Positions 13,857 to 27,446 of a DNA stretch of 64,000 nt are shown here, in pieces. A program made the position numbers and the translations under genes. The notes under the pieces are model-generated. The model saw nothing but the letters and a program-made list of their open reading frames with translations. It made no database searches and was not told where the DNA came from. How positions within the stretch are numbered: position 1 is the first letter of the stretch; every line of letters begins with the position of its first letter. This stretch comes from Brienomyrus brachyistius (taxonomy: Eukaryota > Chordata > Actinopteri > Osteoglossiformes > Mormyridae): the NCBI RefSeq assembly GCF_023856365.1, contig NW_026042401.1, positions 248,001 through 312,000 on the forward strand. Direction: 5' to 3'.

Positions 13857-16598
13857 TCCTGTTAGTCCTATAATTGAAATTCATATTTCTACTGATAGAG
13901 ACATCCTTGCCCTACCAACTTGCCATTTGGACTATGAAGCTCCGCCTACTTAGATTTTTTGCTAATTTGCATAATTTGCAAAACCTACTTTTGCTTGTAA
14001 TTCCTACACCGTCTGACGGAATCAGACAAATGAGGTATAAAACTGATCAGGTCTCTGAGCTGATGAATAATAATTCAAAAAACCCTGATATTGGTCTATC
14101 ATACGGCCACTAGCCACGCCCAAAGTCTACGTAAATTTAGCCAGTATTGGTCTGACTGTTATAACTTGGCCATACCTTAGCCTACCTTCACCAAATTTGA
14201 AATCCTATCTCCGTACCCCATTCTGGGGACACTGTTGAAGGCGGGCCGCATTTCGTCAATAGGGGGCGCTACAACTAAAAACTGCCAATATCTCCTGACT
14301 TCCTTGACCGATCCAAATGAAATTTGGCATACATGTACTACTCTGAAGCCTGAGGTCAGGAATCTATCAGGGCAGTCATTAGTCATAAAACCCTAGCCAC
14401 CATCAGCCAATCAAAATCAAGCAGCATTCTGACAGGCCTTTGACAGGCTTAACAACAGCTGATCTGAACAAAAATAGGCTTGTACATTTGTCTCCTAACC
14501 CCTAGCAATTCCTGCGAAGGCCACACCAATTGTCCACATGGGGGCGCTACAGCGACAGGATTTGCATTTCTGCTTATTTCTATTGAACTGTTAATGATAA
14601 AATTGAGATTTGTTACTTATCTAATGCACTGGCCCATGCCAAATTCAACGCCATGTAGAACTTCATCCTATCTCTTTCCGCTTTTGCGTATTTTATAGGA
14701 GTCTGAAAACATGACATTTCGTTAACCTCCTTGGATTTTCAACCAACCTATGTAAATCTGGTATCATTCAAATCAGGAGACAGTCCTGGTATACAATTAT
14801 TCAAAAAATCCTAAACTTTCTATAAGGTACGGCGACCAGCCACATCCAGACCATACAGGTGCCACGCCCACTTCAATCAGACAGCTGTATCTCAGGCCTG
14901 CCTCAGCCAATCACTACCAAACTTGAATATGTCATCAAGGACGGTAGTGGGTAAGGGCCCTCCAAATTTGGTGCCGATTGGTCAAACGGGGGCGCTACAG
15001 CAATGCAATATGTGTCTCTAAACCTGCAAAACCAGTGAAAGTGACATTTATCTCATTTCTGTTCAAGTCTCATGTTACTGGTAAAAATCCTTTGTACTGC
15101 AAGTTCTGTGAGTCATGCCAAATCAAGATATATGTATTGCATAATAACAGACATCTGCATTCCCTTGTGATATTTAAAAACGGATTAAATGAAATATTCC
15201 TATAACTTTAACAATCTACACCCCATGTAAGTGATTCTGGTGTCAAGTCAATCAAGACACTGCCGTCAGGGATGATTATTAAAAAATACCTGACCTTTCT
15301 GTATAATATGGCCACCAGCCACACCCAACCTGCATCATTTATAAGCCGATTTCAATCAAACAGCTAAATCTCAGGCTTGCTTCATTCAATCCTCACGAAA
15401 TTTGATCCACTTATGTAGCACTGGTCTACAGACATACCCTCAAACTTTGATGCCGATCGGTCAAACGGGGGTGCTATGGCCACTATCTGTATACTCCTAA
15501 GATCCACCTTAGGTCAAACAGCTAAATCTCAGGCTTGCTTCATCCAATCCTCACAAAATTTCACCCACTAATGTAGCACTGGCCCACAGACAGACCCTCC
15601 AACTTTGATGTCGATCAGTCAAACGGGGGCGCTACGGCGACTGTTCATATGTGTCTAAGAGCAAACTTGGCTGAGAAGGCCTAAAAATATTGAGTAGAAT
15701 TTATCCATGGAGCGCAGGCTCCACCTGCTGGCCAAACCATTTCAATTCCTATTTCAATCAAACAGCTAAATCTCAGGCATGCTTCATCCGATTCTCACCA
15801 AATTTTACCCACTAATGTAGCACGGCCTCCCAGAGAGACCCACCAACTTTGGTGCCGATCAGTCAAACAGGGGCGCTACAGCCACTGTTCATATGCCATC
15901 ATCCCAAACCATATATTCAGTCAAGCTCAGGCACTTCACCAGACAGATCTACATTGGTGATATTTCTCCTAAGCAGGTGCAATTACATTTTCCTCCTGTT
16001 TCTCATCCACCCTTTTTCTTATCCTAACTAAACGTTTCTACTGTAACATCAACATGTCAGATCTCATGCTATTGTAGTACTGTTTCCTACTTTCTGACTA
16101 TTTAAATGCATTGGCCAGCAATTACAGTCTATTTCATGTCCTATTATTGAACTTTTCATTTTATGCCATTGAACTTTTCATTTTATGCTGTGTACTCCAT
16201 GTCTACCCACTTATTCTGTCCATTAGCTTCTCATGCTATCGTAGTAGTATTTCCTACTTTCTGACTATTTAAATGCATTGCCCAGCAGTTACGGTCTCTA
16301 TTTTATGTACTATTATTATTGAACTTTTCATTTTATTCCATGTACTCCATTTCCACCCACTTATTCTTTCCATTAGCTTTGGAACCGCTTATCACTGCTT
16401 GCAGTTATATTTATTATTATTATTATTATTATTCTGCCCTAGAACTGAATGTACAGCCTAAACCGTAAGTGCTAGAATTGTGAAACTTGGTAGGATGATG
16501 TCAATTCCTCCCCGCTACTCAGATAATCCGATCCAACCATGTCGGCCAGATGGGGGCGCCGTGGCGCCCCCTAACGCGTTTTGATTGATATCTCCTGT
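13857..16598 (+). repeat. Macrosatellite unit L6 (type B, no hairpin module)
   Basis: Type-B unit about 55 bp shorter than L5 because the hairpin module is absent and an uninterrupted ATT tract stands in its place (about 16410-16433). It shares private variants with L8 (CATGTTACTGG at about 15072; AACAGACATCTGC at about 15146). Confidence 0.94.
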
Positions 16599-19395
16599 CC
16601 TGATAAGTCCTATAATTGAAATTCATATTTCTTCTGATAGAGACATCCTTGCCCTACCAACTTGCCATTTGGACTATGAAGCTCCGCCTACTTAGATTTT
16701 TTGCTAATTTGCATAATTTGCAAAACCTACTTTTGCTTGTAATTCCTACACCGTCTGACGGAATCAGACAAATGAGGTATCAAACCGATCAGGTCTCTGA
16801 GCTGATGAATACTAATTCAAATAACCCTGATATTGGTCTATCATACGGCCACGAGCCACGCCCAAAGTCTATGTAAATTTAGCCAGTATTGGTCTGACTG
16901 TTATAACTTGGCCATACCTTAGCCTACCTTCACCAAATTTGAAATCCTATCTCCGTACCCCATTCTGGGGACACTGTTGAAGGCGGGCCGCATTTCGTCA
17001 ATAGGGGGCGCTACAACTAAAAACTGCCAATATCTCCTGACTTCCTTGACCGATCCAAATGAAATTTGGCATACATGTACTACTCTGAAGCCTGAGGTCA
17101 GGAATCTATCAGGGCAGTCATTAGTCATAAAACCCTAGCCACCATCAGCCAATCAAAATCAAGCAGCATTCTGACAGGCCTTTGACAGGCTTAACAACAG
17201 CTGATCTGAACAAAAATAGGCTTGTACATTTGTCTCCTAACCCCTAGCAATTCCTGCGAAGGCCACACCAATTGTCCACATGGGGGCGCTACAGCGACAG
17301 GATTTGCATTTCTGCTTATTTCTATTGAACTGTTAATGATAAAATTGAGATTTGTTACTTATCTAATGCACTGGCCCATGCCAAATTCAACGCCATGTAG
17401 AACTTCATCCTATCTCTTTCCGCTTTTGCGTATTTTATAGGAGTCTGAAAACATGACATTTCGTTAACCTCCTTGGATTTTCAACCAACCTATGTAAATC
17501 TGGTATCATTCAAATCAGGAGACAGTCCTGGTATACAATTATTCAAAAAATCCTAAACTTTCTATAAGGTACGGCGACCAGCCACATCCAGACCATACAG
17601 GTGCCACGCCCACTTCAATCAGACAGCTGTATCTCAGGCCTGCCTCAGCCAATCACTACCAAACTTGAATATGTCATCAAGGACGGTAGTGGGTAAGGGC
17701 CCTCCAAATTTGGTGCCGATTGGTCAAACGGGGGCGCTACAGCAATGCAATATGTGTCTCTAAACCTGCAAAACCAGTGAAAGTGACATTTATCTCATTT
17801 CTGTTCAAGTCTCATATTACTGGTAAAAATCCTTTGTACTGCAAGTTCTGTGAGTCATGCCAAATCAAGATATATGTATTGCATAATAACAGTCATCTGC
17901 ATTCCCTTGTGATATTTAAAAACGGATTAAATGAAATATTCCTATAACTTTAACAATCTACACCCCATGTAAGTGATTCTGGTGTCAAGTCAATCAAGAC
18001 ACTGCCGTCAGGGATGATTATTAAAAAATACCTGACCTTTCTGTATAATATGGCCACCAGCCACACCCAACCTGCATCATTTATAAGCCGATTTCAATCA
18101 AACAGCTAAATCTCAGGCATGCTTCATCCAATCCTCACGAAATTTGATCCACTTATGTAGCACTGGTCTACAGACATACCCTCAAACTTTGATGCCGATC
18201 GGTCAAACGGGGGTGCTATGGCCACTATCTGTATACTCCTAAGATCCACCTTAGGTCAAACAGCTAAATCTCAGGCTTGCTTCATCCAATCCTCACAAAA
18301 TTTCACCCACTAATGTAGCACTGGCCCACAGACAGACCCTCCAACTTTGATGTCGATCAGTCAAACGGGGGCGCTATGGCGACTGTTCATATGTGTCTAA
18401 GAGCAAACTTGGCTGAGAAGGCCTAAAAATATTGAATAGAATTTATCCATGGAGCGCAGGCTCCACCTGCTGGCCAAACCATTTCAATTCCTATTTCAAT
18501 CAAACAGCTAAATCTCAGGCATGCTTCATCCGATTCTCACCAAATTTTACCCACTAATGTAGCACGGCCTCCCAGAGAGACCCACCAACTTTGGTGCCGA
18601 TCAGTCAAACAGGGGCGCTACAGCCACTGTTCATATGCCATCATCCCAAACCATATATTCAGTCAAGCTCAGGCACTTCACCAGACAGATCTACATTGGT
18701 GATATTTCTCCTAAGCAGGTGCAATTACATTTTCCTCCTGTTTCTCATCCACCCTTTTTCTTATCCTAACTAAACGTTTCTACTGTAACATCAACATGTC
18801 AGATCTCATGCTATAGTAGTACTGTTTCCTACTTTCTGACTATTTAAATGCATTGGCCAGCAATTACAGTCTCTATTTCATGTCCTATTATTATTGAACT
18901 TTTCATTTTATGCCATTGAACTTTTCATTTTATGCTGTGTACTCCATGTCTACCCACTTATTCTGTCCATTAGTTTCTCATGCTATCGTAGTAGTATTTC
19001 CTACTTTCTGACTATTTAAATGCATTGCCCAGCAGTTACGGTCTCTATTTTATGTCCTATTATTATTGAACTTTTTATTTTATTCCATGTACTCCATTTC
19101 TACCCACTTATTCTTTCCATTAGCTTTGGAACCGCTTATCACTGCTTGCAGTTATATTTAAGGTTCCAAAGCACGAAGTGCTATGGAACCTTATTGTTTT
19201 TCTTAGGATTATTATTATTATTATTATTTTTCTGCCCTAAAACTGAATGTACAGCCTAAACCGTAAGTGCTAGAATTATGAAACTTGGTAGGATGATGTC
19301 AATTCCTCCCCGCTACTCAGATAATCCGACCCAACCATGTCGGCCAGATGGGGGCGCCGTGGCGCCCTCTAACGCGTTTTGATTGATATCTCCTG
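16599..19395 (+). repeat. Macrosatellite unit L7 (type B, with hairpin module)
   Basis: 2797 bp, hairpin at 19160-19192. Its first 300 bp match L9 (GGCCACGAGCCACG near 16848), while the rest matches L5. This marks the phase of a 5.54-kb two-unit repeat. Confidence 0.94.
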
Positions 19396-22136
19396 TCCTG
19401 TTAGTCCTATAATTGAAATTCATATTTCTACTGATAGAGACATCCTTGCCCTACCAACTTGCCATTTGGACTATGAAGCTCCGCCTACTTAGATTTTTTG
19501 CTAATTTGCATAATTTGCAAAACCTACTTTTGCTTGTAATTCCTACACCGTCTGACGGAATCAGACAAATGAGGTATAAAACTGATCAGGTCTCTGAGCT
19601 GATGAATAATAATTCAAAAAACCCTGATATTGGTCTATCATACGGCCACTAGCCACGCCCAAAGTCTACGTAAATTTAGCCAGTATTGGTCTGACTGTTA
19701 TAACTTGGCCATACCTTAGCCTACCTTCACCAAATTTGAAATCCTATCTCCGTACCCCATTCTGGGGACACTGTTGAAGGCGGGCCGCATTTCGTCAATA
19801 GGGGGCGCTACAACTAAAAACTGCCAATATCTCCTGACTTCCTTGACCGATCCAAATGAAATTTGGCATACATGTACTACTCTGAAGCCTGAGGTCAGGA
19901 ATCTATCAGGGCAGTCATTAGTCATAAAACCCTAGCCACCATCAGCCAATCAAAATCAAGCAGCATTCTGACAGGCCTTTGACAGGCTTAACAACAGCTG
20001 ATCTGAACAAAAATAGGCTTGTACATTTGTCTCCTAACCCCTAGCAATTCCTGCGAAGGCCACACCAATTGTCCACATGGGGGCGCTACAGCGACAGGAT
20101 TTGCATTTCTGCTTATTTCTATTGAACTGTTAATGATAAAATTGAGATTTGTTACTTATCTAATGCACTGGCCCATGCCAAATTCAACGCCATGTAGAAC
20201 TTCATCCTATCTCTTTCCGCTTTTGCGTATTTTATAGGAGTCTGAAAACATGACATTTCGTTAACCTCCTTGGATTTTCAACCAACCTATGTAAATCTGG
20301 TATCATTCAAATCAGGAGACAGTCCTGGTATACAATTATTCAAAAAATCCTAAACTTTCTATAAGGTACGGCGACCAGCCACATCCAGACCATACAGGTG
20401 CCACGCCCACTTCAATCAGACAGCTGTATCTCAGGCCTGCCTCAGCCAATCACTACCAAACTTGAATATGTCATCAAGGACGGTAGTGGGTAAGGGCCCT
20501 CCAAATTTGGTGCCGATTGGTCAAACGGGGGCGCTACAGCAATGCAATATGTGTCTCTAAACCTGCAAAACCAGTGAAAGTGACATTTATCTCATTTCTG
20601 TTCAAGTCTCATGTTACTGGTAAAAATCCTTTGTACTGCAAGTTCTGTGAGTCATGCCAAATCAAGATATATGTATTGCATAATAACAGACATCTGCATT
20701 CCCTTGTGATATTTAAAAACGGATTAAATGAAATATTCCTATAACTTTAACAATCTACACCCCATGTAAGTGATTCTGGTGTCAAGTCAATCAAGACACT
20801 GCCGTCAGGGATGATTATTAAAAAATACCTGACCTTTCTGTATAATATGGCCACCAGCCACACCCAACCTGCATCATTTATAAGCCGATTTCAATCAAAC
20901 AGCTAAATCTCAGGCTTGCTTCATCCAATCCTCACGAAATTTGATCCACTTATGTAGCACTGGTCTACAGACATACCCTCAAACTTTGATGCCGATCGGT
21001 CAAACGGGGGTGCTATGGCCACTATCTGTATACTCCTAAGATCCACCTTAGGTCAAACAGCTAAATCTCAGGCTTGCTTCATCCAATCCTCACAAAATTT
21101 CACCCACTAATGTAGCACTGGCCCACAGACAGACCCTCCAACTTTGATGTCGATCAGTCAAACGGGGGCGCTACGGCGACTGTTCATATGTGTCTAAGAG
21201 CAAACTTGGCTGAGAAGGCCTAAAAATATTGAGTAGAATTTATCCATGGAGCGCAGGCTCCACCTGCTGGCCAAACCATTTCAATTCCTATTTCAATCAA
21301 ACAGCTAAATCTCAGGCATGCTTCATCCGATTCTCACCAAATTTTACCCACTAATGTAGCACGGCCTCCCAGAGAGACCCACCAACTTTGGTGCCGATCA
21401 GTCAAACAGGGGCGCTACAGCCACTGTTCATATGCCATCATCCCAAACCATATATTCAGTCAAGCTCAGGCACTTCACCAGACAGATCTACATTGGTGAT
21501 ATTTCTCCTAAGCAGGTGCAATTACATTTTCCTCCTGTTTCTCATCCACCCTTTTTCTTATCCTAACTAAACGTTTCTACTGTAACATCAACATGTCAGA
21601 TCTCATGCTATTGTAGTACTGTTTCCTACTTTCTGACTATTTAAATGCATTGGCCAGCAATTACAGTCTATTTCATGTCCTATTATTGAACTTTTCATTT
21701 TATGCCATTGAACTTTTCATTTTATGCTGTGTACTCCATGTCTACCCACTTATTCTGTCCATTAGCTTCTCATGCTATCGTAGTAGTATTTCCTACTTTC
21801 TGACTATTTAAATGCATTGCCCAGCAGTTACGGTCTCTATTTTATGTACTATTATTATTGAACTTTTCATTTTATTCCATGTACTCCATTTCCACCCACT
21901 TATTCTTTCCATTAGCTTTGGAACCGCTTATCACTGCTTGCAGTTATATTTATTATTATTATTATTATTTTTCTGCCCTAGAACTGAATGTACAGCCTAA
22001 ACCGTAAGTGCTAGAATTGTGAAACTTGGTAGGATGATGTCAATTCCTCCCCGCTACTCAGATAATCCGATCCAACCATGTCGGCCAGATGGGGGCGCCG
22101 TGGCGCCCCCTAACGCGTTTTGATTGATATCTCCTG
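19396..22136 (+). repeat. Macrosatellite unit L8 (type B, no hairpin module)
   Basis: Nearly the same as L6, 5539 bp upstream, including the CATGTTACTGG and AACAGACATCTGC variants (about 20611 and 20685) and the uninterrupted ATT tract (about 21950-21970). Confidence 0.94.
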
Positions 22137-24512
22137 TCCTGTTAGTCCTATAATTGAAATTCATATTTCTTCTGATAGAGACATCCTTGCCCTACCAACT
22201 TGCCATTTGGACTATGAAGCTCCGCCTACTTAGATTTTTTGCTAATTTGCATAATTTGCAAAACCTACTTTTGCTTGTAATTCCTACACCGTCTGACGGA
22301 ATCAGACAAATGAGGTATCAAACCGATCAGGTCTCTGAGCTGATGAATACTAATTCAAATAACCCTGATATTGGTCTATCATACGGCCACGAGCCACGCC
22401 CAAAGTCTATGTAAATTTAGCCAGTATTGGTCTGACTGTTATAACTTGGCCATACCTTAGCCTACCTTCACCAAATTTGAAATCCTATCTCCGTACCCCA
22501 TTCTGGGGACACTGTTGAAGGCGGGCCGCATTTCGTCAATAGGGGGCGCTACAACTAAAAACTGCCAATATCTCCTGACTTCCTTGACCGATCCAAATGA
22601 AATTTGGCATACATGTACTACTCTGAAGCCTGAGGTCAGGAATCTATCAGGGCAGTCATTAATCATAAAACCATAGCCACCATCAGCCAATCAAAATCAA
22701 GCAGCATTCTGACAGGCCTTTGACAGGCTTAACAACAGCTGATCTGAACAAAAATAGGCTTCTACATTTGTCTCCTAACCCCTAGCAATCCCTGCGAAGG
22801 CCACACCAATTGTCCACATGGGGGCGCTACAGCGACAGGATTTGCATTTCTGCTTATTTCTATTGAACTGTTAGTGATAAAATTGAGATTTGTTACTTAT
22901 CTAATGCACTGGCCCATGCCAAATTCAAAGCCATGTAGAACTTCATCCTATCTCTTTCCGCTTTTGCGTATTTTATAGGAGTCTGAAAACATGACATTTC
23001 GTTAACCTCCTTGGATTTTCAACCAACCTATGTAAATCTGGTATCATTCAAATCAGGAGACAGTCCTGGTATACAATTATTCAAAAAATCCTAAACTTTC
23101 TATAAGGTACGGCGACCAGCCACATCCAGACCATACAGGTGCCACGCCCACTTCAATCAGACAGCTGTATCTCAGGCCTGCCTCAGCCAATCACTACCAA
23201 ACTTGAATATGTCATCCAGGACGGTAGTGGGTAAGGGCCCTCCAAACTTGGTGCCGATTGGTCAAACGGGGGCGTTACAGCAATGCAAAATGTGTCTCTA
23301 AACCTGCAAAACCAGTGAAAGTGACATTTATCTCATTTCTGTTCAAGTCTCATATTACTGGTCAAAATCCTTTGTACTTCAAGTTCTGTGAGTCATGCCA
23401 AATCAAGATATATGTATTGCATAATAACAGTCATCTGCATTCCCTTGTGATATTTAAAAACTGATTAAATGAAATATTCCTATAACTTTAACAATCTACA
23501 CCCCATGTAAGTGATTCTGGTGTCAAGTCAATCAAGACATGGCCATTAGGGATGATTATTAAAAAATACCTGACCTTTCTGTATAATATGGCCACCAGCC
23601 ACACCCAACCTGCATCATTTATAAGCCGATTTCAATCAAACAGCTAAATCTCAGGCTTGCTTCATCCAATCCTCACAAAATTTCACCCACTAATGTAGCA
23701 CTGGCCCACAGACAGACCCTCCAACTTTGATCCCGATCGGTCAAACGGGTGCGCTATGGCGACTGTTCATATGTGTCTAAGATAAAACTTGGCTGAGAAG
23801 GCCTAAAAATATTGAATAGAATTTATCCATGGAGCGCAGGCTCCACCTGCTGGCCAAACTATTTCAATTCCTATTTCAATCAAACAGCTAAATCTCAGGC
23901 ATGCTTCATCCGATTCTCACCAAATTTTACCCACTAATGTAGCACGGCCTCCCACAGAGACCCACCAACTTTGGTGCCGATCAGTCAAACAGGGGCGCTA
24001 CAGCCACTGTTCATATGCCATCATCCCAAACCATATATTCAGTCAAGCTCAGGCACTTCACCAGACAGATCTACATTGGTGATATTTCTCCTAAGCAGAT
24101 GCAATTACATTTTCCTCCTGTTTCTCATCCACCCTTTTTCTTATCCTAACTAAACATTTCTACTGTAACATCCCAGAGAGACCCACCAACTTTGGTGCCG
24201 ATCAGTCAAATGGGGGCGCTACAGCCACTGTTCATATATGTCTAAGACCCACCTTAGTTAATTCAGCTGAAATATCCTTATTTTCCATCAAATATTTAAA
24301 GATTAATCACCCTCTCCTTCATCTGAGTCCATATTTTCAATTTCCTTTTACTTTCCTGCCATTTGACTTTTACAAATTCATCAGCCTTCAATTATACTTC
24401 AGGCTGTGTAAACTGCAGCAATTGCAATTTTGTAATAAATTAGTCAGCAGGTGGAGTCAATTCTCTATTTATAAAATGCCAATCAATATTTTCATGCCTT
24501 CTGATGTCTAAA
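22137..24512 (+). repeat. Macrosatellite unit L9, truncated and diverged array edge
   Basis: The last left unit diverges progressively rightwards. It lacks one 160-bp sub-repeat and contains both alternative segments in series: type B from about 24,015, then at about 24,170 a jump back to CCCAGAGAGACCCACC, leading into type A at about 24,245. Recognisable satellite ends in the region matching unit-1 position about 2310. Confidence 0.9.
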
Positions 24513-25372
24513 AGAACTGGTTACAAAGCATGATTTTACTGCTGCTTTATGCAGCAGTCACTCTAATGAGCACTGCTGTTCTGAATATGCAACACAGCCT
24601 ATGGTGACACAGGCAGTATAAACTAAGCTTAATGTGTAAGATCTAGACTTAGAACATTAGGTGTATAAGATATCTAGAATATTAGATGTCTACCTACTAA
24701 TACATCTAATAGAAATCACACATTGTTTTGGGGTCAGTCACTCCAACGAACGGTTCTACATGAAGTCCTATATTAGCATGGTTAGGCTGTTTCTGCTAAT
24801 AGGAGAAGTCAAACTGCCAGACCAGTTACTACATGTATGGTACATGGTAATATTATACATTATAGCTATTTACTGTGACATTTTGGTGTGATATTTCTTA
24901 AATGTTGGTTATGGCATTGACATACTTTTTGTATGTGGTTTTTTTCACTGTCTGATGGAAGTGCCCTAATTCAAACTGATTCTGATATTTACATGTGTAT
25001 TTAAAATGCTTAAGAATGACAACTGTAACATTAATTATAATCTTTATTATTATTTCTTAGAGGCACAGTAGAAAACAAATTACACACATTTTAAAATTAC
25101 AAGAAACTACATTTGTCTTAACCAGACATTTAGGTTTGTGTCATTGTTTTTAGAGGCTCATCTGAATATACAATGAAATGTAGGTGAACACAAGGATCAC
25201 AAACAAAAATAAATCATTATTTTAATATCAATTGAACTATGACATCATGACTGAATTCTACAACATGTTTCCCAGTACATGAATGTTAGGACACATGATT
25301 AAAGTGTGGGTACTGCCCAGTAAAAGTGAAAAGAACTGAATGAATACACATAGAAATAAATTCATATATGAG
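24513..25372. other. Single-copy AT-rich stretch with no recognised gene
   Basis: Begins where satellite similarity is lost. No coding exon, RNA gene or known repeat was recognised. A short inverted motif CTGCTTTATGCAGCAG lies near 24542-24557. Confidence 0.5.
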
Positions 25373-25393
25373 AGATAGATAGATAGATAGATA
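25373..25393 (+). repeat. (GATA)n microsatellite
   Basis: Five uninterrupted AGAT units in a single-copy context. Confidence 0.95.
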
Positions 25394-25461
25394 AAAATAT
25401 AGATAAAATTAAATAAAAGCACTAGAAAAAAACTGTGAGACAGCATAGTCATGTGATCTAT

Positions 25462-26050
25462 GTGCAGTGTTTGAGTCCATTAGAGAAGGCTTTGCTCATC
25501 AGCAAAACGGCTGCAGGGACACTTGATGTGCTGGGTATGGCATCAGTGACATCAAGGTAAGGCACTGGAGAAGAGAGTAAAACCAGACAGCTGTATGTGA
25601 GGCAACCAGACACTGACGGTTGCAAAGTAAGAGTCCTTCATAGAGAAAAACATCTTTGAATGAGGCAAACTCACAAGGCTGCCCATCTCATTGTTCCCAT
25701 GCAGGAGGCAGTGTGATGTGTTATGGAAACTTGACATGGTGGCCATGGGGTCAGTAACATGAACAGCACGTGCTAGAAGAAAGATTAAAACCACAAACCA
25801 GCATATAAGTTAGATACACACTGACAGAGTGAAACTAAAACTACAGCAAAGAGGAAGAAACCTTTGAAAAAGGCAAACTCACAAGGTCAGTGCATGCTGC
25901 TGTGGCCATGTAGCATTCAGTGCGATGTGTCACACTCCCAATCTAGGGCCGTAGAACGGAGAATGCAGTACAGTAGAGCTTGGACAGACAGATGTCCCTT
26001 GGTTTGGTCCTCAGGGTGGCATATGACAGTTCTGCATTGGTGACCTAAGG
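25462..26050 (-). other. Duplicated exon-like blocks on the minus strand (possible decayed gene)
   Basis: Read on the minus strand, three blocks resemble exons with splice-like edges. The middle one (about 25678-25775) follows a pyrimidine-rich stretch ending CTTCTAG and ends before GTGAGTTTGCC. A second, diverged copy ends before the same GTGAGTTTGCC at about 25882. A third (about 25465-25565) follows CTCTTCTCCAG and runs open to TAG. The middle and last blocks share a VTD...SS-like pattern. The phases do not join cleanly, and the second copy has an in-frame TGA where the middle one reads Cys. I do not recognise a family. A decayed gene or a non-coding transcript with duplicated exons both fit. 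Confidence 0.25.
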
Positions 26051-26940
26051 TTATCAATAGGAAAAGGGAGGTTGAAATATGGATTATAACAATGTAGTAG
26101 AGAGTTCTGACAATGCTTAGTTAGCTAATGTATAAGCTGTTACATTGCAAACTGTGGTAGCTTAACTAAGACACAGATGTTAAGTGAGAGACTGTCACTC
26201 ACGCACCTTTGCTTTGCCCACCTAGTTGTGGCACATCCACTGTACCTAGATGAACATTTCTCACACACTGGCCAGCTTTCCCAGTTAGATCTTAGCTCAT
26301 CCACATGCATGACTGTTCAGCATTACTTCATTTTAGCTGTGTGAAGTGCTGTAAAACAAAAATATACAAAACATACACATTACTCCAAAAACTGCATCAT
26401 ATATAAAATGCCACAATACAGTCAAAGTGTATGTATGTCTAACATTTCGTTTTACAGTGTGAAACTATACTGTACAACACTATACAGACAGATGTCAGTA
26501 TGAAGTCTTACCTTGGCCCATAGATGTCTGTGCCTCTTCGCCCTCTCACTATTCTTTTTCAGCAAAGCCTTCCATGGTGTTTCAGTGACATTCTGTGCCT
26601 TCTCAGCACATTTTGTAGTGCAAGACATTAGTTCTATAGTGTCTACATCTGATGGTACATTTACTTACATTAATTTCATTGTAATTATATATTCCATTTT
26701 ATATACAGAACTACACATTTACATTTTCCAAAATGCTGTGGTGCTTTGTAAAGAGGTTCAGTGCACTGTACTGACTCATAACAGAAGATTTTTAAATACA
26801 CAATAATAAATTTCATGAATAAAAAAGTCAATTAAATCATAGCACATGTATAATTCATTTTCTTTTTTGGAAAATTCATAACATCAAAAAATTTTGTTGT
26901 AATGCTGTTCTGAGCAACTTGACAGGGCACATCGCCTCCC
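26051..26940. other. Intergenic stretch, nothing recognised
   Basis: AT-rich single-copy sequence. A 97-codon open frame at 26513-26806 on the plus strand has no recognisable motif and was not accepted as a gene. Confidence 0.5.
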
Positions 26941-26943
26941 TTT

Positions 26944-27420
26944 TTAAAGCCCACATTGCTTGCTCTGTGCTAATCTTGCCCTAGTCCCCACACTGAGCCC
27001 CAGAGCCAGCTGCTCTATACCTGCCCCCCCACACCTAGCCCCAAACTCCTGCTTCCTGAAGCTCAGCCCCAGCGACCCTCCTGTAAGCTTAGCCCTACAC
27101 GTAGTGGTCACCCAAGCACCCCACCCAACCCCAATCCTCAGCATCAGCCCCCAGGCCAACCTATAGCCTCCCCTGCCCTAGCCCCAGTGCCAGCACCATG
27201 AAGCCCACCACAGCCCCCCCCATGCGTGTTGCCAGCCCTAGGCACAGTGGCAGCCTCCTGAAGGTCGGCTTTAGCCGCCCAAAGCCCGATATGAGCCCTA
27301 CCTGCAGTGCTAGCCCCCTAAACACCAGCCGCACTTCCAACTCCTGACGGTAAGTTGCACCCTCCCAAGAGCCAGCCCCAGTGCCAGCCCCCTGAGGCGC
27401 ACGCCTCCAGAAAACTATCA
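26944..27420. repeat. C-rich (plus) / G-rich (minus) degenerate repeat tract
   Basis: Strongly strand-asymmetric tract in which variants of AGCCCCAGTGCCAGC recur. Examples are about 26994-27010, 27064-27072, 27180-27196 and 27373-27392. The minus strand has many runs of three or more G with short gaps, which gives G-quadruplex potential. It ends about 65 bp beyond the Helentron stop codon. Whether it belongs to the Helentron 3' end or to the host cannot be decided from this copy. Confidence 0.6.
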
Positions 27421-27446
27421 CTCCAGCACAAAATGTATTATGTTTC

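Larger units (their letters stand above)
1..24512 (+). repeat. Left macrosatellite array, eight full units plus a truncated ninth
   Basis: Head-to-tail tandem array with unit starts at 1, 2703, 5555, 8263, 11060, 13857, about 16599, 19396 and 22137, using the recurring TCCTGTTAGTCCTATAATTG as phase mark. Unit lengths are 2702, 2852, 2708, 2797, 2797, about 2742, 2797 and 2741 bp, and the last stops near 24,512. Neighbouring units are nearly identical over long stretches. Every short open frame inside recurs only because the DNA recurs. No protein motif, splice logic or RNA gene was recognised in a unit. Each unit carries seven GGGGGCGCTA-like blocks (unit 1: about 407, 684, 1134, 1610, 1769, 2011 and 2657). 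Confidence 0.97.

Noticed and set aside
1..24512. Many 60-116-codon open frames repeated in every satellite unit on both strands
   Set aside because: They recur only because the DNA is repeated, they overlap hairpins and length-variable modules, they have no domain or splice pattern, and several are broken or lengthened in some units.
26513..26806. 97-codon plus-strand open frame
   Set aside because: Low-complexity hydrophobic translation from AT-rich DNA with no homologue that I recognise.
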